Part shown: one piece after another, positions 52,471-61,888 of the stretch
Position numbering within the stretch: the stretch's first letter is position 1
Layout: every line of letters starts with the position of its first letter
NCBI RefSeq assembly: GCF_004803895.1
Contig: NZ_CP021978.1
Span: 5,022,001 to 5,086,000, forward strand
Origin: Streptomyces hawaiiensis
GTDB taxonomy: Bacteria > Actinomycetota > Actinomycetes > Streptomycetales > Streptomycetaceae
Length of the DNA: 64,000 nt
Direction of reading: 5' to 3'
Translations under genes and position numbers: made by a program
The notes under the pieces: generated by a model
What the model was told of the DNA's origin: nothing
Database searches by the model: none
Seen by the model: the letters and a program-made list of their open reading frames with translations, nothing else

Positions 52471-54867
52471 ATGGAGACACTGCAGCCGGATGATCCAGTG
52501 GAGTTGGGAACGTACCGGCTTCTCCGAAGACTCGGCGTCGGCGGCATGGGCCGCGTATACCTCGCCCGCTCGCCCGGTGGCCGTACCGTCGCCGTGAAGG
52601 TCGTGCGTCCGGATCTTGCGGCGGACGGCGACTTCCGCGACCGCTTCCGGCACGAAGTCGAGATAGCCAAGGCAGTCTCCGGCCGCTTCACCGCCCCGGT
52701 CGTGGACGCCGACCCGGACGCGCCGCTGCCGTGGCTGGCGACGTCGTACGTGCTCGGCCCGGACCTCACGGACGTGGTCGCCGCGCACGGTGCGCTGCCG
52801 GAGCACACCGTCCGGGCGCTGGCAGCAGGCCTCGCCGCTGCCCTCCAGGAGGTTCACGCGGCCGGACTGATCCACCGTGACATGAAGCCGTCGAACGTCC
52901 TGCTGGCGGCAGACGGTCCGCGCGTCATCGACTTCGGGATCGCTCGGGCGGTGGACGGAAACCGTATGACACAGACGGGAGTCGTCGTCGGCTCACCCGG
53001 CTACATGTCACCGGAGCAGGCGCTCGGCAAGGACGTCGGCACGGCGAGTGATGTCTTCTCCCTGGGTGCCGTGCTCGCGTTCGCGGCAACCGGCCGGGGC
53101 ACCTTCGGCCATGGCGCCGTCTCGCACGCCTCGTTGCTGTATCAGGTCGTGCACGGTGAGCCCGACCTGGAGGGCGTGCCGCAGCAACTGATGGGCCTCG
53201 TTCGCGCATGCCTCGCCAAGGACCCGGCGCATCGGCCCATGCCGTCGGAGATCGTGACGGCGCTCGCCCCGCAGGGCGTCGAGGGTGTCCTCAGCGACTG
53301 GCTGCCGTCGGCGGTGTCCTCGACGATCGCCACGCATGCGGCCGGCATCCTGGACCTCGAGGCACCGCAGCAGCCTCAGCCCGCGGTCGCCGCGTCCTTC
53401 GGGCCCGCACCGGCGATGACGGACGGGACACCGCAGTCACCGGGCACACCGCCTCCGGGCTACGGCTATCCGCAGGCTCCGGGATACGGCGGCACCCCCG
53501 CGGCCGCCGCCCAGGGAAACCCGGTCCCTGGCTACGCCACACCGCCGGGCGGCGTTCCCACCCCGGGGTACGGGACGACACCGCCGGGCCATGGCGCTCA
53601 CGGACAGCCCGGCGCCCTGGGGCCGGTTTCCACCGTGGCCACCACCCCCACCGCTCCCTCCCGCCGCCGTGTCCTCGGTCTCGCGCTCGGCGGTGCCGCC
53701 GCCGTGGCGGTGGCGGGCGGCGGCGCGGCCTGGTGGCTGGGCCGGGACGGCGACACCGACGACGGGGCGACCGGCACGAACGGCGCTGGTTCCGCGCAGC
53801 CCGTCGAGGAGAACTTCACCACCCCGCCGGCCGGAGTCGCCCCCCAACCCCTGTGGCACGAGACCGCGGCGGAAGACAGCACCACCACCGACGTACCGCT
53901 CCTCATCCATGAGGGCCTGCTCCTGATCAGCGGCGACCCTCTGGTGGCGTACGAAGTGAAGACCGGTGAGTCCCGCTGGTCGAAACCTGACGTCTGCGCC
54001 CCCGGTTCCCAGCTTCTGTTCCACGACGGCAAGGTGTTCCTCACCGACAGCGGCATCGAGGGAGTCCTCGTCGCGCGGGACGTGAAGACCGGCGAGGAGG
54101 TGTGGCGCAGCCGTCTCGGCAAGAAACTCGGCATCGAGAGCACCATCGCCGTCGACGACAAGAACGTGTACGTCACGGCAACCGACTACGCACAGGCCCA
54201 GAGCGCCACCGACTACCGCACCGCCATCGCCGCGATCAGCCACAGCACCGGGAAGAAGGTGTGGTTGCAGCACCGCGACTGGGGCACGCGGGACTACGAC
54301 GTCCAGGGCACCGTCTCCGGCAAGTACCTCGTCTACGCGGACTCCAACCAGAACCTCACCGTGCGCGACACCGCGACCGGCGACCAGTTGTGGACGCAGA
54401 AGATCGGCGACGACTGGGCCTGGCAGCCCACGGTCGCGAGCGGCCTCGTCTTCCTGCCCGGCGAGAAGCTGACAGCGGTCGACGCGGAGACCGGCCGCAC
54501 CCGCTGGACGCTCTCCCCCGAGGGCCGCCGCGGCTTCAACAACCCGGCCGTCATCGACGGTGTGCTCTACGTCAGCGACTACGACCGCGGTATCTGGGCC
54601 GTCGACGTCAAGACGCACCAGCGGATCTGGCTCTGCGAGGACCAGGACCGTGGCGGGCCGGGGACGTTCGCGAGGGTCGGCACGACGCTGTACTGCGCCG
54701 CCGGGCCCTTGTCAGGAGGCGTCATCGCCCTCGAGGCCAAGACCGGCGAAGTGCGCTGGACCTGGACGGACGACAAGGACTCCGGCGCCCCGTGGCAGAT
54801 CGCTCCTGCGGGAAACCGACTGCTGGTGACGAACGGACCGGAGGTCTACGCGATGCCGGCGGTGTGA
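52471..54867 (+). CDS. Serine/threonine kinase with PQQ-like beta-propeller sensor (798 aa)
   Basis: Kinase domain residues 15-275 with GVGGMGRVY, Lys 43, Asp 137 in HRDMKPSN and Asp 154 in IDFGIA. A Pro/Gly/Tyr linker (PPPGYGYPQAPGYGGTP) reaches the membrane segment near residue 410 (VLGLALGGAAAVAVAGGGAAWW). The outside part has repeated YEVKTGESRW, RDVKTGEEVWRSRLG, RDTATGDQLWTQKIG and DAETGRTRWTL blades, a PQQ-binding-like propeller as in PrkC-type sensors of ligands and in BamB. ATG 52471. It lies just before the EccC gene and may phosphorylate or regulate secretion parts. Confidence 0.9.
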   Translation: METLQPDDPVELGTYRLLRRLGVGGMGRVYLARSPGGRTVAVKVVRPDLAADGDFRDRFRHEVEIAKAVSGRFTAPVVDADPDAPLPWLATSYVLGPDLTDVVAAHGALPEHTVRALAAGLAAALQEVHAAGLIHRDMKPSNVLLAADGPRVIDFGIARAVDGNRMTQTGVVVGSPGYMSPEQALGKDVGTASDVFSLGAVLAFAATGRGTFGHGAVSHASLLYQVVHGEPDLEGVPQQLMGLVRACLAKDPAHRPMPSEIVTALAPQGVEGVLSDWLPSAVSSTIATHAAGILDLEAPQQPQPAVAASFGPAPAMTDGTPQSPGTPPPGYGYPQAPGYGGTPAAAAQGNPVPGYATPPGGVPTPGYGTTPPGHGAHGQPGALGPVSTVATTPTAPSRRRVLGLALGGAAAVAVAGGGAAWWLGRDGDTDDGATGTNGAGSAQPVEENFTTPPAGVAPQPLWHETAAEDSTTTDVPLLIHEGLLLISGDPLVAYEVKTGESRWSKPDVCAPGSQLLFHDGKVFLTDSGIEGVLVARDVKTGEEVWRSRLGKKLGIESTIAVDDKNVYVTATDYAQAQSATDYRTAIAAISHSTGKKVWLQHRDWGTRDYDVQGTVSGKYLVYADSNQNLTVRDTATGDQLWTQKIGDDWAWQPTVASGLVFLPGEKLTAVDAETGRTRWTLSPEGRRGFNNPAVIDGVLYVSDYDRGIWAVDVKTHQRIWLCEDQDRGGPGTFARVGTTLYCAAGPLSGGVIALEAKTGEVRWTWTDDKDSGAPWQIAPAGNRLLVTNGPEVYAMPAV

Positions 54868-54965
54868 CGCCGGGGCGCTGGGGCGCGATGCCGGGGGCTG
54901 CCATAGTCTCCGTTAGCTGAAGTTAACGAACGTGGCCACAGGGGCCGACGGGGAGGACGACCATC

Positions 54966-57900
54966 ATGCGGATGCTGGTCACGGTCGTACGCGAAGGCGG
55001 TGAGCCGGAGGACGTCGTCGTCACCACCGACGACACCGCCACGGCAGGCGATGTCGCGGAGGTGCTGGCGCAGGCCGTCGGACAAACCATCGACCCGCGG
55101 GGTGTCGGCTCGGGGAACGTCTTGGCCATGCCCGGCACCTCACTGGCTTCGCTGCCCGGCTACGGAACCGCGGTGGCCGGGGCGCCGGCGCTGTGGGCAG
55201 ACGGCGAGCTGTGCGACCCGGCGGCACCGGCGGCCGGCGTCCTGCGGGACGGCATGCGCGTCTCCGTCGACCGCTCGATAGGCCCGCTGCTGCGCAAGGG
55301 CGAGCCGGTCGGGCAGTACGAACTGCGGGTGGCGGGCGGTCCCGGTTCCGGGCGGGTGGTCCGGCTGGGCGTCGGCGCGGCCACTGCCGGATCCGCGCCG
55401 ACCTGTTCGCTCCCCCTGCCGGACGGCTCACTGCCGCCGGTCGCCCTCCGGCTGACGATCGACCTTCAGGGCAACGTCACCCTCACCCCGGAGGCCGGGG
55501 CCGGTGTCCGGCTGAATGACGACGCGGTGACGGCCGGGACTGCATGGCCGCTCGGCGGTGTCGTACGGGTGGGCGACTCGCTGCTGGTCCTCGACAAGGT
55601 GGCCGAGCCGGACGCGCACCTGTCCCTGATGAGCGAAGGCGGTCTCGCCTACAACCGTCCCCCTCGGCTGTCGCCACTGCGGCCCCGGCGACGGCTGGCC
55701 GTGCCGGTACCGCCCAGCAAGGGGGAACGGGCGCGGTTCCAGTTCATCATGGCGTTCATGCCCATGCTGTTCGGGCTGGCCATGTACTTCTTCACCAAAC
55801 AGATCTACATGCTGCTGTTCTGCCTGATGAGCCCGCTCATGATGCTGGGCCAGTGGATCAGTGAGAACCGCGAGGGCAAGAAGAAGCACAAGACGTCCCT
55901 CAAGCAGTACAGGAAGGACCTCGCGGCCCACGAGGCCGAACTCGTCACCCTCAGCAAGGAAGAACAGCACGCCCGCCGCGAGGACAACCCCGACCCCGCA
56001 GAGGTCCTGCTCTTCGCGACCGGCCCCCGCCGTCGCCTCTGGGAGCGCCGGCTCACCGACCCGGATGCGATGCAGCTGCGTATCGGGCTCGGCGCCCTGC
56101 CCTCCGACGTGGAACTCGTCTTCGCACGTGGCGGCTCGGCGCACGACGAGGAGCCCCCGGAGCCCCCGGTCCTCCCCGACGTCCCGGTCACCCTGCCCTT
56201 CGCCCGGCTCGGCGTGGTCGGCATCGCGGGTGACCGTGCCCGTGCCCTCGCCACCGCGCGCTGGCTGAGCGTTCAAGCCGCCGTGCTGCACAGCCCCCGC
56301 GACCTGTCACTGGTGTCCCTGGCCGCCACGCCCGCAGCCGGCGCCGAATGGCACTGGGCGCACTGGCTGCCGCACACCAACCCCGACGAGGGGCAGGACT
56401 GCGTCGCCCTGGTCGGTTTCGACTCGGAGGGCATCAGCCGCCGGGTCAACGAACTTCTCAACGAGCTGGCTCGGCGCAAGGCGGCCCGCGAGCAGCACAA
56501 CATGACGGGCCAGCTGTACCCGGACGCCAACGTGCTCCTGATACTCGACGGAGCACGGTTGCTGCGCCGCGTACCCGGCGTCCCGCAACTCCTGACCGAG
56601 GGACCGCAGTACGGCATCTTCGCTCTCTGCATCGACGAGGACGAGCGGCTGCTCCCCGAGGAGTGCAAGGCCGTCGTGGCCTGGTCGCCGGACGCAGCCC
56701 ACCATGTCCGGGTGCGTGGCTACGGCTTGGAGGCCATCGGCGATGTCCTGGCCGACCAGGTTCCGTACGAATGGTGCGAACTCCTGGCCCGCTCTCTCGC
56801 CCCCATCCGCGATGTCAGTCGCGACGACGCCGATTCCGCGCTGCCCACCTCGGCCCGGCTGCTGAACCTGCTGAACCTGCCCAACCCGGCGGGTACCGAC
56901 GTGGAACGCATCTGGCAGGCGGGCGGTTCGACGACGTCCGCACCCATCGGCCTCGCCGCCGACGGCGCTTTCGTCCTGGACATCCGCCGTGACGGGCCGC
57001 ACGCGCTCGTCGCCGGTACAACGGGTGCCGGTAAGTCCGAACTCCTGCAGACGATCATCGCCTCGCTGGCGGTGGCGAACCGCCCGGACGCCCTGAACTA
57101 CGTCCTCATCGACTACAAGGGCGGCAGCGCGTTCATGGACTGCGCCCGCCTGCCGCACACCGTCGGCATGGTCAGCGACCTCGACGCCCACCTGACCGAG
57201 CGGGCCCTCGCCTCGCTCGCGGCAGAGCTGCACCGCCGGGAGCGGATCCTCTTCGACGCCGCCGCCAAGGACATCGAGGACTACAACGACACCCGCAAGC
57301 TCCGCCCCGAACTGGAGCCGATGCCGCGGCTGGTGCTCGTCATCGACGAGTTCGCGTCCCTGGTGGCGGAACTGCCCGACTTCATCGCGGGCCTGGTCGA
57401 CATCGCACGCCGAGGCCGCTCGCTCGGCGTGCACCTGATCCTCGCGACGCAGCGTCCCGCGGGTGTGGTCAGCGCCGACATCCGTGCCAACACCAACCTC
57501 CGCATCGCCCTGCGGGTGACCGACGCCGCCGAGTCGATGGACGTGATCGACGCTCCGGACTCCGGCGCGATCTCGAAGTCGACTCCGGGCCGCATGTACG
57601 TCCGCTCCGGTGCCCAGTCCCTGGTCGGTGTGCAGTCGGCCCGCATCGGTGGCCGCCGCCCCGCCACGGGCCAGACGGGCCCGAAGGCCACACTGGTCCC
57701 CTTGCCCTGGAACGCCTATGCCCGCCCGCTGCCCAAGCGGGACGAGGCCGAGGACGACGGCACGATGGTCACCGACCTGGCCGTCCTCGTGGACGCGGTA
57801 CGCGACGGCGCGGAGCGGATGGGCTTCGGAGAGCAGCGCAGCCCGTGGCTGCCGCCGTTGGCGGAGTCCGTCACGCTCGACGAACTGTCCAGGTACGGCG

Positions 57901-59447
57901 GCGCACCGGTCACCACCCCGGGCGACGACGTGGCCCCGATCCCCTACGGCCTGGTCGACCTGCCGGCGAAGCAGAGCCGCTTGCCGGTGTCCCTGGACCT
58001 GGTCCACGGCGAGCACACCCTGCTGCTCGGCGGCGCTCGCTCCGGCCGCTCGACGGCGCTGCGTACCCTTGCCGGCTCACTGGCCCGCAACACCTCCCCG
58101 CTCGACGTGCACGTCTACGCCATCGACTGCGGCTCCAACGCCCTGTTGCCCCTGGTCCGCCTTCCCCACGTGGGCGCCGTCGTGACCCGAGACGAGCCGG
58201 ACCGCGTACGCCGACTGATTCAGCGCCTGCAGGTGGAGATCGCCCGTCGCCAGCAACTCCTGGCGATGGAGGGGGCGTCGAGCGCGGCGGAGCAGCGCGC
58301 TGGAGCGTCCCCGGAGGAGCGCCTGCCCTGGATGGTTCTGCTCCTGGACAGCTGGGAGGGCTTCGCGTCGACCTTCGAGAACTACAACTACGGTCAGCTG
58401 CTGGAAGCGGCCCAGCGTCTCTTCCGCGAAGGTTCCGCAGCGGGGCTGAAGGTCGTCATGACGGCAGACCGCAGTGGCCTCAGCGGTCACGTCTCCTCGG
58501 CCTTCTCCGACCGTCTCGTCATGCGCTTCGCCGACCCGAACGACTACTCAACGGCGGGTCTCCAGGCCCGCGAGGTCCCGAAGAACATGCCGCCCGGACG
58601 CGCCCTGCGGATCACGGACACGGGCGTGGACGAGACGCAGATCGGCCTGCTGGCGCAGGACCCGGCCGGCCAGGCCCAGGTCCGTGCGCTCCGAGAGATC
58701 GCGGAAGAGGCGCGAGCCCACTACGGTCGCGTTCCGGCGGGCCGCCGCCCCCTGCGGGTCGACGCCCTGCCGACGCGCGTCACGGCGTCGGAGGCCATGG
58801 CTCTGGACCCGGACTTCGTCCCGCCGTCGCCCCTGTGGGCGCTGCTCGCCGTGGGCGGCGATGAACTCCACCCCATCGGTATCGACCTGGAGGAGAACGG
58901 ACCCGGCTTCGTCATCGCGGGCCCGCCGAAGTCCGGCCGCTCCACGGCACTGCTCTGCGCCGCCGAGTCCCTTCTGCGCGCAGGCACTCCGCTGGTCGTC
59001 GTGGCACCTCGCCGCTCTCCGCTGCGGGAGCTGGAAGGCCGGGAAGGGGTCCTCGGTGTCCTCAACGCGGAAAGCTCCGGTGACGACTTGGAGGAGCTTC
59101 AGGACCAGCTCGGCGGACGGCCGTACGTGGTCGTGGTCGACGACGCCGAACTCCTCTACGACACATCGCTGGACGAGCCCCTGGAAGGGGTCATCCGCAA
59201 GGGAGCCGATGGCGGTGTGGGCCTGCTCGCCGCCGGCACGACGGACTCCCTGTCCGGCCAGTACCGGGGCTTCGCGGTCGAGGCCCGAAAGTCCCGCAAC
59301 GGCATGCTGCTGACACCGCAGAGCTCTTCGGACGGCGAACTGTTCGGCATCCGGCTGCCCGCGAACAGCGGGGGCGGGGCAGCGGGCAGCGGATTGTTCG
59401 TGGCCGGCGGGGCGTTCGTACCGGTGCAGGCCGTGACGAACGGCTGA
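54966..59447 (+). CDS. eccC: Type VII secretion ATPase, EccC/EssC (FtsK/SpoIIIE) family (1493 aa)
   Basis: Motor and substrate-recognition protein of ESX-like secretion. The N-terminus has a ubiquitin-like part (MLVTVVREGGEPEDVVVTT) and a degenerate FHA domain up to about residue 220, as in EssC of Firmicutes. Two membrane segments lie near residues 258-300 (FMPMLFGLAMYFF, LLFCLMSPLMMLG). Three ATPase modules follow. The first has a full Walker A, GTTGAGKSELLQ (about residue 685), and Walker B LVLVIDEFASL. In the second (GGARSGRST, about 1020) and third (GPPKSGRST, about 1317) the Walker Lys is Arg, so only the first should hydrolyse ATP. ATG 54966. Confidence 0.93.
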   Translation: MRMLVTVVREGGEPEDVVVTTDDTATAGDVAEVLAQAVGQTIDPRGVGSGNVLAMPGTSLASLPGYGTAVAGAPALWADGELCDPAAPAAGVLRDGMRVSVDRSIGPLLRKGEPVGQYELRVAGGPGSGRVVRLGVGAATAGSAPTCSLPLPDGSLPPVALRLTIDLQGNVTLTPEAGAGVRLNDDAVTAGTAWPLGGVVRVGDSLLVLDKVAEPDAHLSLMSEGGLAYNRPPRLSPLRPRRRLAVPVPPSKGERARFQFIMAFMPMLFGLAMYFFTKQIYMLLFCLMSPLMMLGQWISENREGKKKHKTSLKQYRKDLAAHEAELVTLSKEEQHARREDNPDPAEVLLFATGPRRRLWERRLTDPDAMQLRIGLGALPSDVELVFARGGSAHDEEPPEPPVLPDVPVTLPFARLGVVGIAGDRARALATARWLSVQAAVLHSPRDLSLVSLAATPAAGAEWHWAHWLPHTNPDEGQDCVALVGFDSEGISRRVNELLNELARRKAAREQHNMTGQLYPDANVLLILDGARLLRRVPGVPQLLTEGPQYGIFALCIDEDERLLPEECKAVVAWSPDAAHHVRVRGYGLEAIGDVLADQVPYEWCELLARSLAPIRDVSRDDADSALPTSARLLNLLNLPNPAGTDVERIWQAGGSTTSAPIGLAADGAFVLDIRRDGPHALVAGTTGAGKSELLQTIIASLAVANRPDALNYVLIDYKGGSAFMDCARLPHTVGMVSDLDAHLTERALASLAAELHRRERILFDAAAKDIEDYNDTRKLRPELEPMPRLVLVIDEFASLVAELPDFIAGLVDIARRGRSLGVHLILATQRPAGVVSADIRANTNLRIALRVTDAAESMDVIDAPDSGAISKSTPGRMYVRSGAQSLVGVQSARIGGRRPATGQTGPKATLVPLPWNAYARPLPKRDEAEDDGTMVTDLAVLVDAVRDGAERMGFGEQRSPWLPPLAESVTLDELSRYGGAPVTTPGDDVAPIPYGLVDLPAKQSRLPVSLDLVHGEHTLLLGGARSGRSTALRTLAGSLARNTSPLDVHVYAIDCGSNALLPLVRLPHVGAVVTRDEPDRVRRLIQRLQVEIARRQQLLAMEGASSAAEQRAGASPEERLPWMVLLLDSWEGFASTFENYNYGQLLEAAQRLFREGSAAGLKVVMTADRSGLSGHVSSAFSDRLVMRFADPNDYSTAGLQAREVPKNMPPGRALRITDTGVDETQIGLLAQDPAGQAQVRALREIAEEARAHYGRVPAGRRPLRVDALPTRVTASEAMALDPDFVPPSPLWALLAVGGDELHPIGIDLEENGPGFVIAGPPKSGRSTALLCAAESLLRAGTPLVVVAPRRSPLRELEGREGVLGVLNAESSGDDLEELQDQLGGRPYVVVVDDAELLYDTSLDEPLEGVIRKGADGGVGLLAAGTTDSLSGQYRGFAVEARKSRNGMLLTPQSSSDGELFGIRLPANSGGGAAGSGLFVAGGAFVPVQAVTNG

Positions 59448-59448
59448 A

Positions 59449-59487
59449 CCGAGGGGGGCTCCCGCTCACTGAGCGGGAGCCCCTCGG
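59449..59487. terminator. Bidirectional hairpin after eccC
   Basis: CCGAGGGG and CTCCCGCTC pair with GAGCGGGAG and CCCCTCGG around an ACT loop, a 17-bp stem with a two-base bulge. It lies between eccC and the convergent gene at 59511. Confidence 0.85.
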
Positions 59488-59510
59488 CGCTGCTTTCCTG
59501 TTACTGCGAG

Positions 59511-60128
59511 CTATGACTTCGTGTGGCGAACGCTCTCGTCGCTCGGCTCTTTGCCACCCGTCGATGCGGCTGGGGACTCTTCCGGGCCGAGCGTGCGAAG
59601 AATCCGGAGACGGCGCCAGATCACTGCCGTGGTGAGGCCGAGGCAGATGACCGCCAGAGCCGAAGTGCCGTAGGCCGGCAGGTTCGCCGGCGGGTCCGCT
59701 ACCCAGCCCTGAGTGAGGACCCGGGAGGGGGCCTCAGGGTCGTATGTGACGATCACGGAAGCGCCCGTTTCCGTTTCGGGAAGCATCCCGGCGTATTCCG
59801 AAAGCTTGGCCTCGGTGCCTGCCTTGGGACTGCTCACAAGACGGACCCGGATGTACTTCGGCTTCGAGTCGACACCAATGACCGTGGCAGCGGCGCTCAC
59901 TCCGCGGGACCGCAGGTCCTGAACCAAGGAGCGCGACGGGAGCAAGAAGAACAGGGTCATCCCTACGCACAACAGAAATAGGCCGAACCCCGCAAGGATC
60001 ACGCGGCGTTGCGGAAGCGGACGGTGCGGCTTCCACGCCTTTGCCTTGGCGACGTCCTGGCGGCCTCTTTTGACATGAGGCGGGAGTTGATACTGCTCCG
60101 CAGGGCGTCTTCTTCTCTTCTTAGTCAT
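59511..60128 (-). CDS. Membrane protein with DUF3592-like domain (205 aa)
   Basis: A basic N-terminus (TKKRRRRPAEQYQLPP) is followed by membrane segments near residues 45-65 (VILAGFGLFLLCVGMTLFFLL) and 155-175 (TSALAVICLGLTTAVIW). Between them lies an outer domain with RGVSAAATVIGVDSKPKYIR and ASVIVTYDPEAPSRVL, the pattern of DUF3592. Such proteins occur in many actinobacteria with no known function. It is in the type VII neighbourhood, but a role there is only a guess. ATG 60128. Confidence 0.7.
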   Translation of the reverse strand: MTKKRRRRPAEQYQLPPHVKRGRQDVAKAKAWKPHRPLPQRRVILAGFGLFLLCVGMTLFFLLPSRSLVQDLRSRGVSAAATVIGVDSKPKYIRVRLVSSPKAGTEAKLSEYAGMLPETETGASVIVTYDPEAPSRVLTQGWVADPPANLPAYGTSALAVICLGLTTAVIWRRLRILRTLGPEESPAASTGGKEPSDESVRHTKS

Positions 60129-60152
60129 GCAATGTCACCGGGCCGAGCAGAC

Positions 60153-60194
60153 GGGGCATTCCTTCGAGGTTCGACGACCTCGAAGGAATGCCCC
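60153..60194 (-). terminator. Perfect 18-bp hairpin after the minus-strand WXG100 gene
   Basis: The arms 60153-60170 and 60177-60194 are exact reverse complements (GGGGCATTCCTTCGAGGT and its partner) with the loop TCGACG. It lies 34 bases after the WXG100 stop and before the next gene on that strand. It is the most perfect hairpin in the window. Confidence 0.85.
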
Positions 60195-60228
60195 GGCAGG
60201 CCGCAGCGACCGCGCGTGCCGCGTCCGT

Positions 60229-60489
60229 TCAGGTCGCGCGCTCGATGTTGTCGGCGCTGGTGTTGGCCGACTTGCTCGCCTCGTTCAGCGTGTCGACCCA
60301 CTTGTCGAACGTCGGCTTGATGTCGTGCCAGTCGTTCCGGAAGCGGTCGGCCTTGGGCCCCTTCCAGTACCCCGAGCTGTGGCTGGTGGCGGACTCCAGA
60401 GCCTTGATGAGGCCCTGGAGGTCGGTGGCCTTCTTGCCGAAGAGCTTGGACAGCTCCCGAAGCTGAGTGAGATCTGCACCGCGATCCAT
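60229..60489 (-). CDS. WXG100 family protein, ESAT-6-like (86 aa)
   Basis: Small helical hairpin protein of the type secreted by EccC-driven systems. The turn motif is SGYWKGPKADRFRNDW (W-K-G at about residue 42), between helices LTQLRELSKLFGKKATDLQGL and a C-terminal DTLNEASKSANTSADNIE. No signal peptide. ATG 60489 has GGAGGATC upstream. It is divergent from another WXG100 gene 205 bp away; the two could form a heterodimer like EsxA/EsxB. Confidence 0.88.
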   Translation of the reverse strand: MDRGADLTQLRELSKLFGKKATDLQGLIKALESATSHSSGYWKGPKADRFRNDWHDIKPTFDKWVDTLNEASKSANTSADNIERAT

Positions 60490-60515
60490 GGCGATCCTCC
60501 CCGTGTCACACACGT

Positions 60516-60532
60516 AAACGGACTATCCGTTT
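60516..60532. promoter_or_regulatory. Palindrome between the divergent WXG100 genes
   Basis: AAACGGA CTA TCCGTTT has perfect 7-bp arms and lies 27 bases before the start of the minus-strand WXG100 gene. It could be an operator serving either or both WXG100 promoters. Confidence 0.55.
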
Positions 60533-60693
60533 GCAACAAGGGACGCTACCGCACCAGATGTAGTTGCAATCCAGCACCTTCGGAGATGGGGGTTTCATGT
60601 GAACGAGTGGTGTTGGCCCGGGTCAGAAGGCTTATGAAGGTCTACACGCTGCGCCAGTATGCTGGGGCTCCTGGGACAGCGGGGGAGGCTGCT

Positions 60694-60954
60694 ATGGCAA
60701 ATCCAGACATTCAGGAACTCAACCAGCGGGCCGGCCAGCTGAGGTCGCTGGCTGACCACATCGACTCACTTGTCGATGCGGCCAAGAAGCACAGCACCAC
60801 CGGTATGAAGACCTGGTCGGGTCCGAACGCGGACGACGTGCGCGGGCGGCTCAAGACGTGGCACACGACGTGCGGCACGGTCGCCAAGGCGCTGCGCGAC
60901 GAAGCGCACCAGTGCGCGCAGGACGCCAAGGACCTGAAGGACGAGAAGAAGTAG
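60694..60954 (+). CDS. Second WXG100 family protein (86 aa)
   Basis: Same length and plan as the divergent gene. The turn is MKTWSGPNADDVRGRL (W-S-G at about residue 42), with helices QELNQRAGQLRSLADHIDSL and CGTVAKALRDEAHQ. ATG 60694 follows GGGGGAGG; the longer upstream frame is not coding. It is followed by an unknown gene 38 bases on in the same direction. Confidence 0.9.
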   Translation: MANPDIQELNQRAGQLRSLADHIDSLVDAAKKHSTTGMKTWSGPNADDVRGRLKTWHTTCGTVAKALRDEAHQCAQDAKDLKDEKK

Positions 60955-60992
60955 CAGGGCTGCCCCTGTTGCAGCGAGAGGAATTCGCACCA

Positions 60993-61832
60993 GTGCCCTC
61001 CTACGACAGCTCCCGGGCCCGCTTCCGGCTGGCCGACCGTCACATCGCCGTGTTCGCACACCTCTTGGACGGCGAGACGCCCCCCGAGGAGCTGTGGGAG
61101 TCACTGGTCGAGCTCCAGCGCATCGGCCTGGTCGGTGAGGAGGGAGAACTGGCTCCCGTTCTCCGCCAGCCGCTCGGCGTCCTGGCCGACCCGATGGTCA
61201 TGGTCCAGGTGGAGATCACAGGCGAGCACGGCGTGGTCAACCACGGTGTGATCGTGGGCCAGGAGGCCGTGATCTCACACGACGGCTGGCCGGGGGAGGA
61301 GGAGTCCGAGTACGTCTCCATCGAGCCGAACACCCTCGTGTGGGAACTGGCCCGCAAGGTCAACCTGCACCGGACGGAGAAGCCGGAGGAAGGCGCTCCC
61401 GAGGTCCGTGTCGAGACGACCATGGGTGCTCTGGACGCCGCGTTCGTCGCCCTGGAAGAGCCCGGCGCCGATGACGACACGACCCGCGACCTTGTTCGCA
61501 AGGCACTCGTCGAGGCGGACACCGACCTCACGGATCCGGCCCTGGGCCAGTTCCTGGACCTGGTCGTCTCCTTGAACGCCACCTGGCGCATCACCACCGC
61601 CTGGGACGGCGAACACGAGGGGCAGCGCTCCACCATGGTCCGCGCCCTGGCCGTCTGGGACTGCGGGCCGCTCGGCTACTGGATCCGCGAACAGCCCGAA
61701 GAGCCCATCATGCCGGGTCAGGTCGGCCCGGACAGCGCACTTGTCCTGGTGAAGTCCAACTCCGCCGAAGTCTGGGAGAAGATCACGGATCTACTGCCGG
61801 ACAAGGAAGAACTGCTGATCGCGGACGAGTAG
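60993..61832 (+). CDS. Unknown protein in the type VII locus (279 aa)
   Basis: I do not recognise a domain with confidence. The protein is acidic and soluble, begins VPSYDSSRARFRLADRHIAV, and has a helical first part (ETPPEELWESLVELQRIGLVG) then beta-strands (PMVMVQVEITGEHG, VVNHGVIVGQEAVISHDGW) and an acidic C-terminus. The position next to a WXG100 gene and the mix of helices and strands would fit an ESX chaperone such as EspG, but no motif proves this. GTG 60993 with GAGAGGAA upstream is chosen over the longer frame. Confidence 0.75.
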   Translation: MPSYDSSRARFRLADRHIAVFAHLLDGETPPEELWESLVELQRIGLVGEEGELAPVLRQPLGVLADPMVMVQVEITGEHGVVNHGVIVGQEAVISHDGWPGEEESEYVSIEPNTLVWELARKVNLHRTEKPEEGAPEVRVETTMGALDAAFVALEEPGADDDTTRDLVRKALVEADTDLTDPALGQFLDLVVSLNATWRITTAWDGEHEGQRSTMVRALAVWDCGPLGYWIREQPEEPIMPGQVGPDSALVLVKSNSAEVWEKITDLLPDKEELLIADE

Positions 61833-61888
61833 CCCCTGGAGTGCCGTACGTGACCGGGTGTAATCACCCTCAGTCCCCGAGCCGTAAG

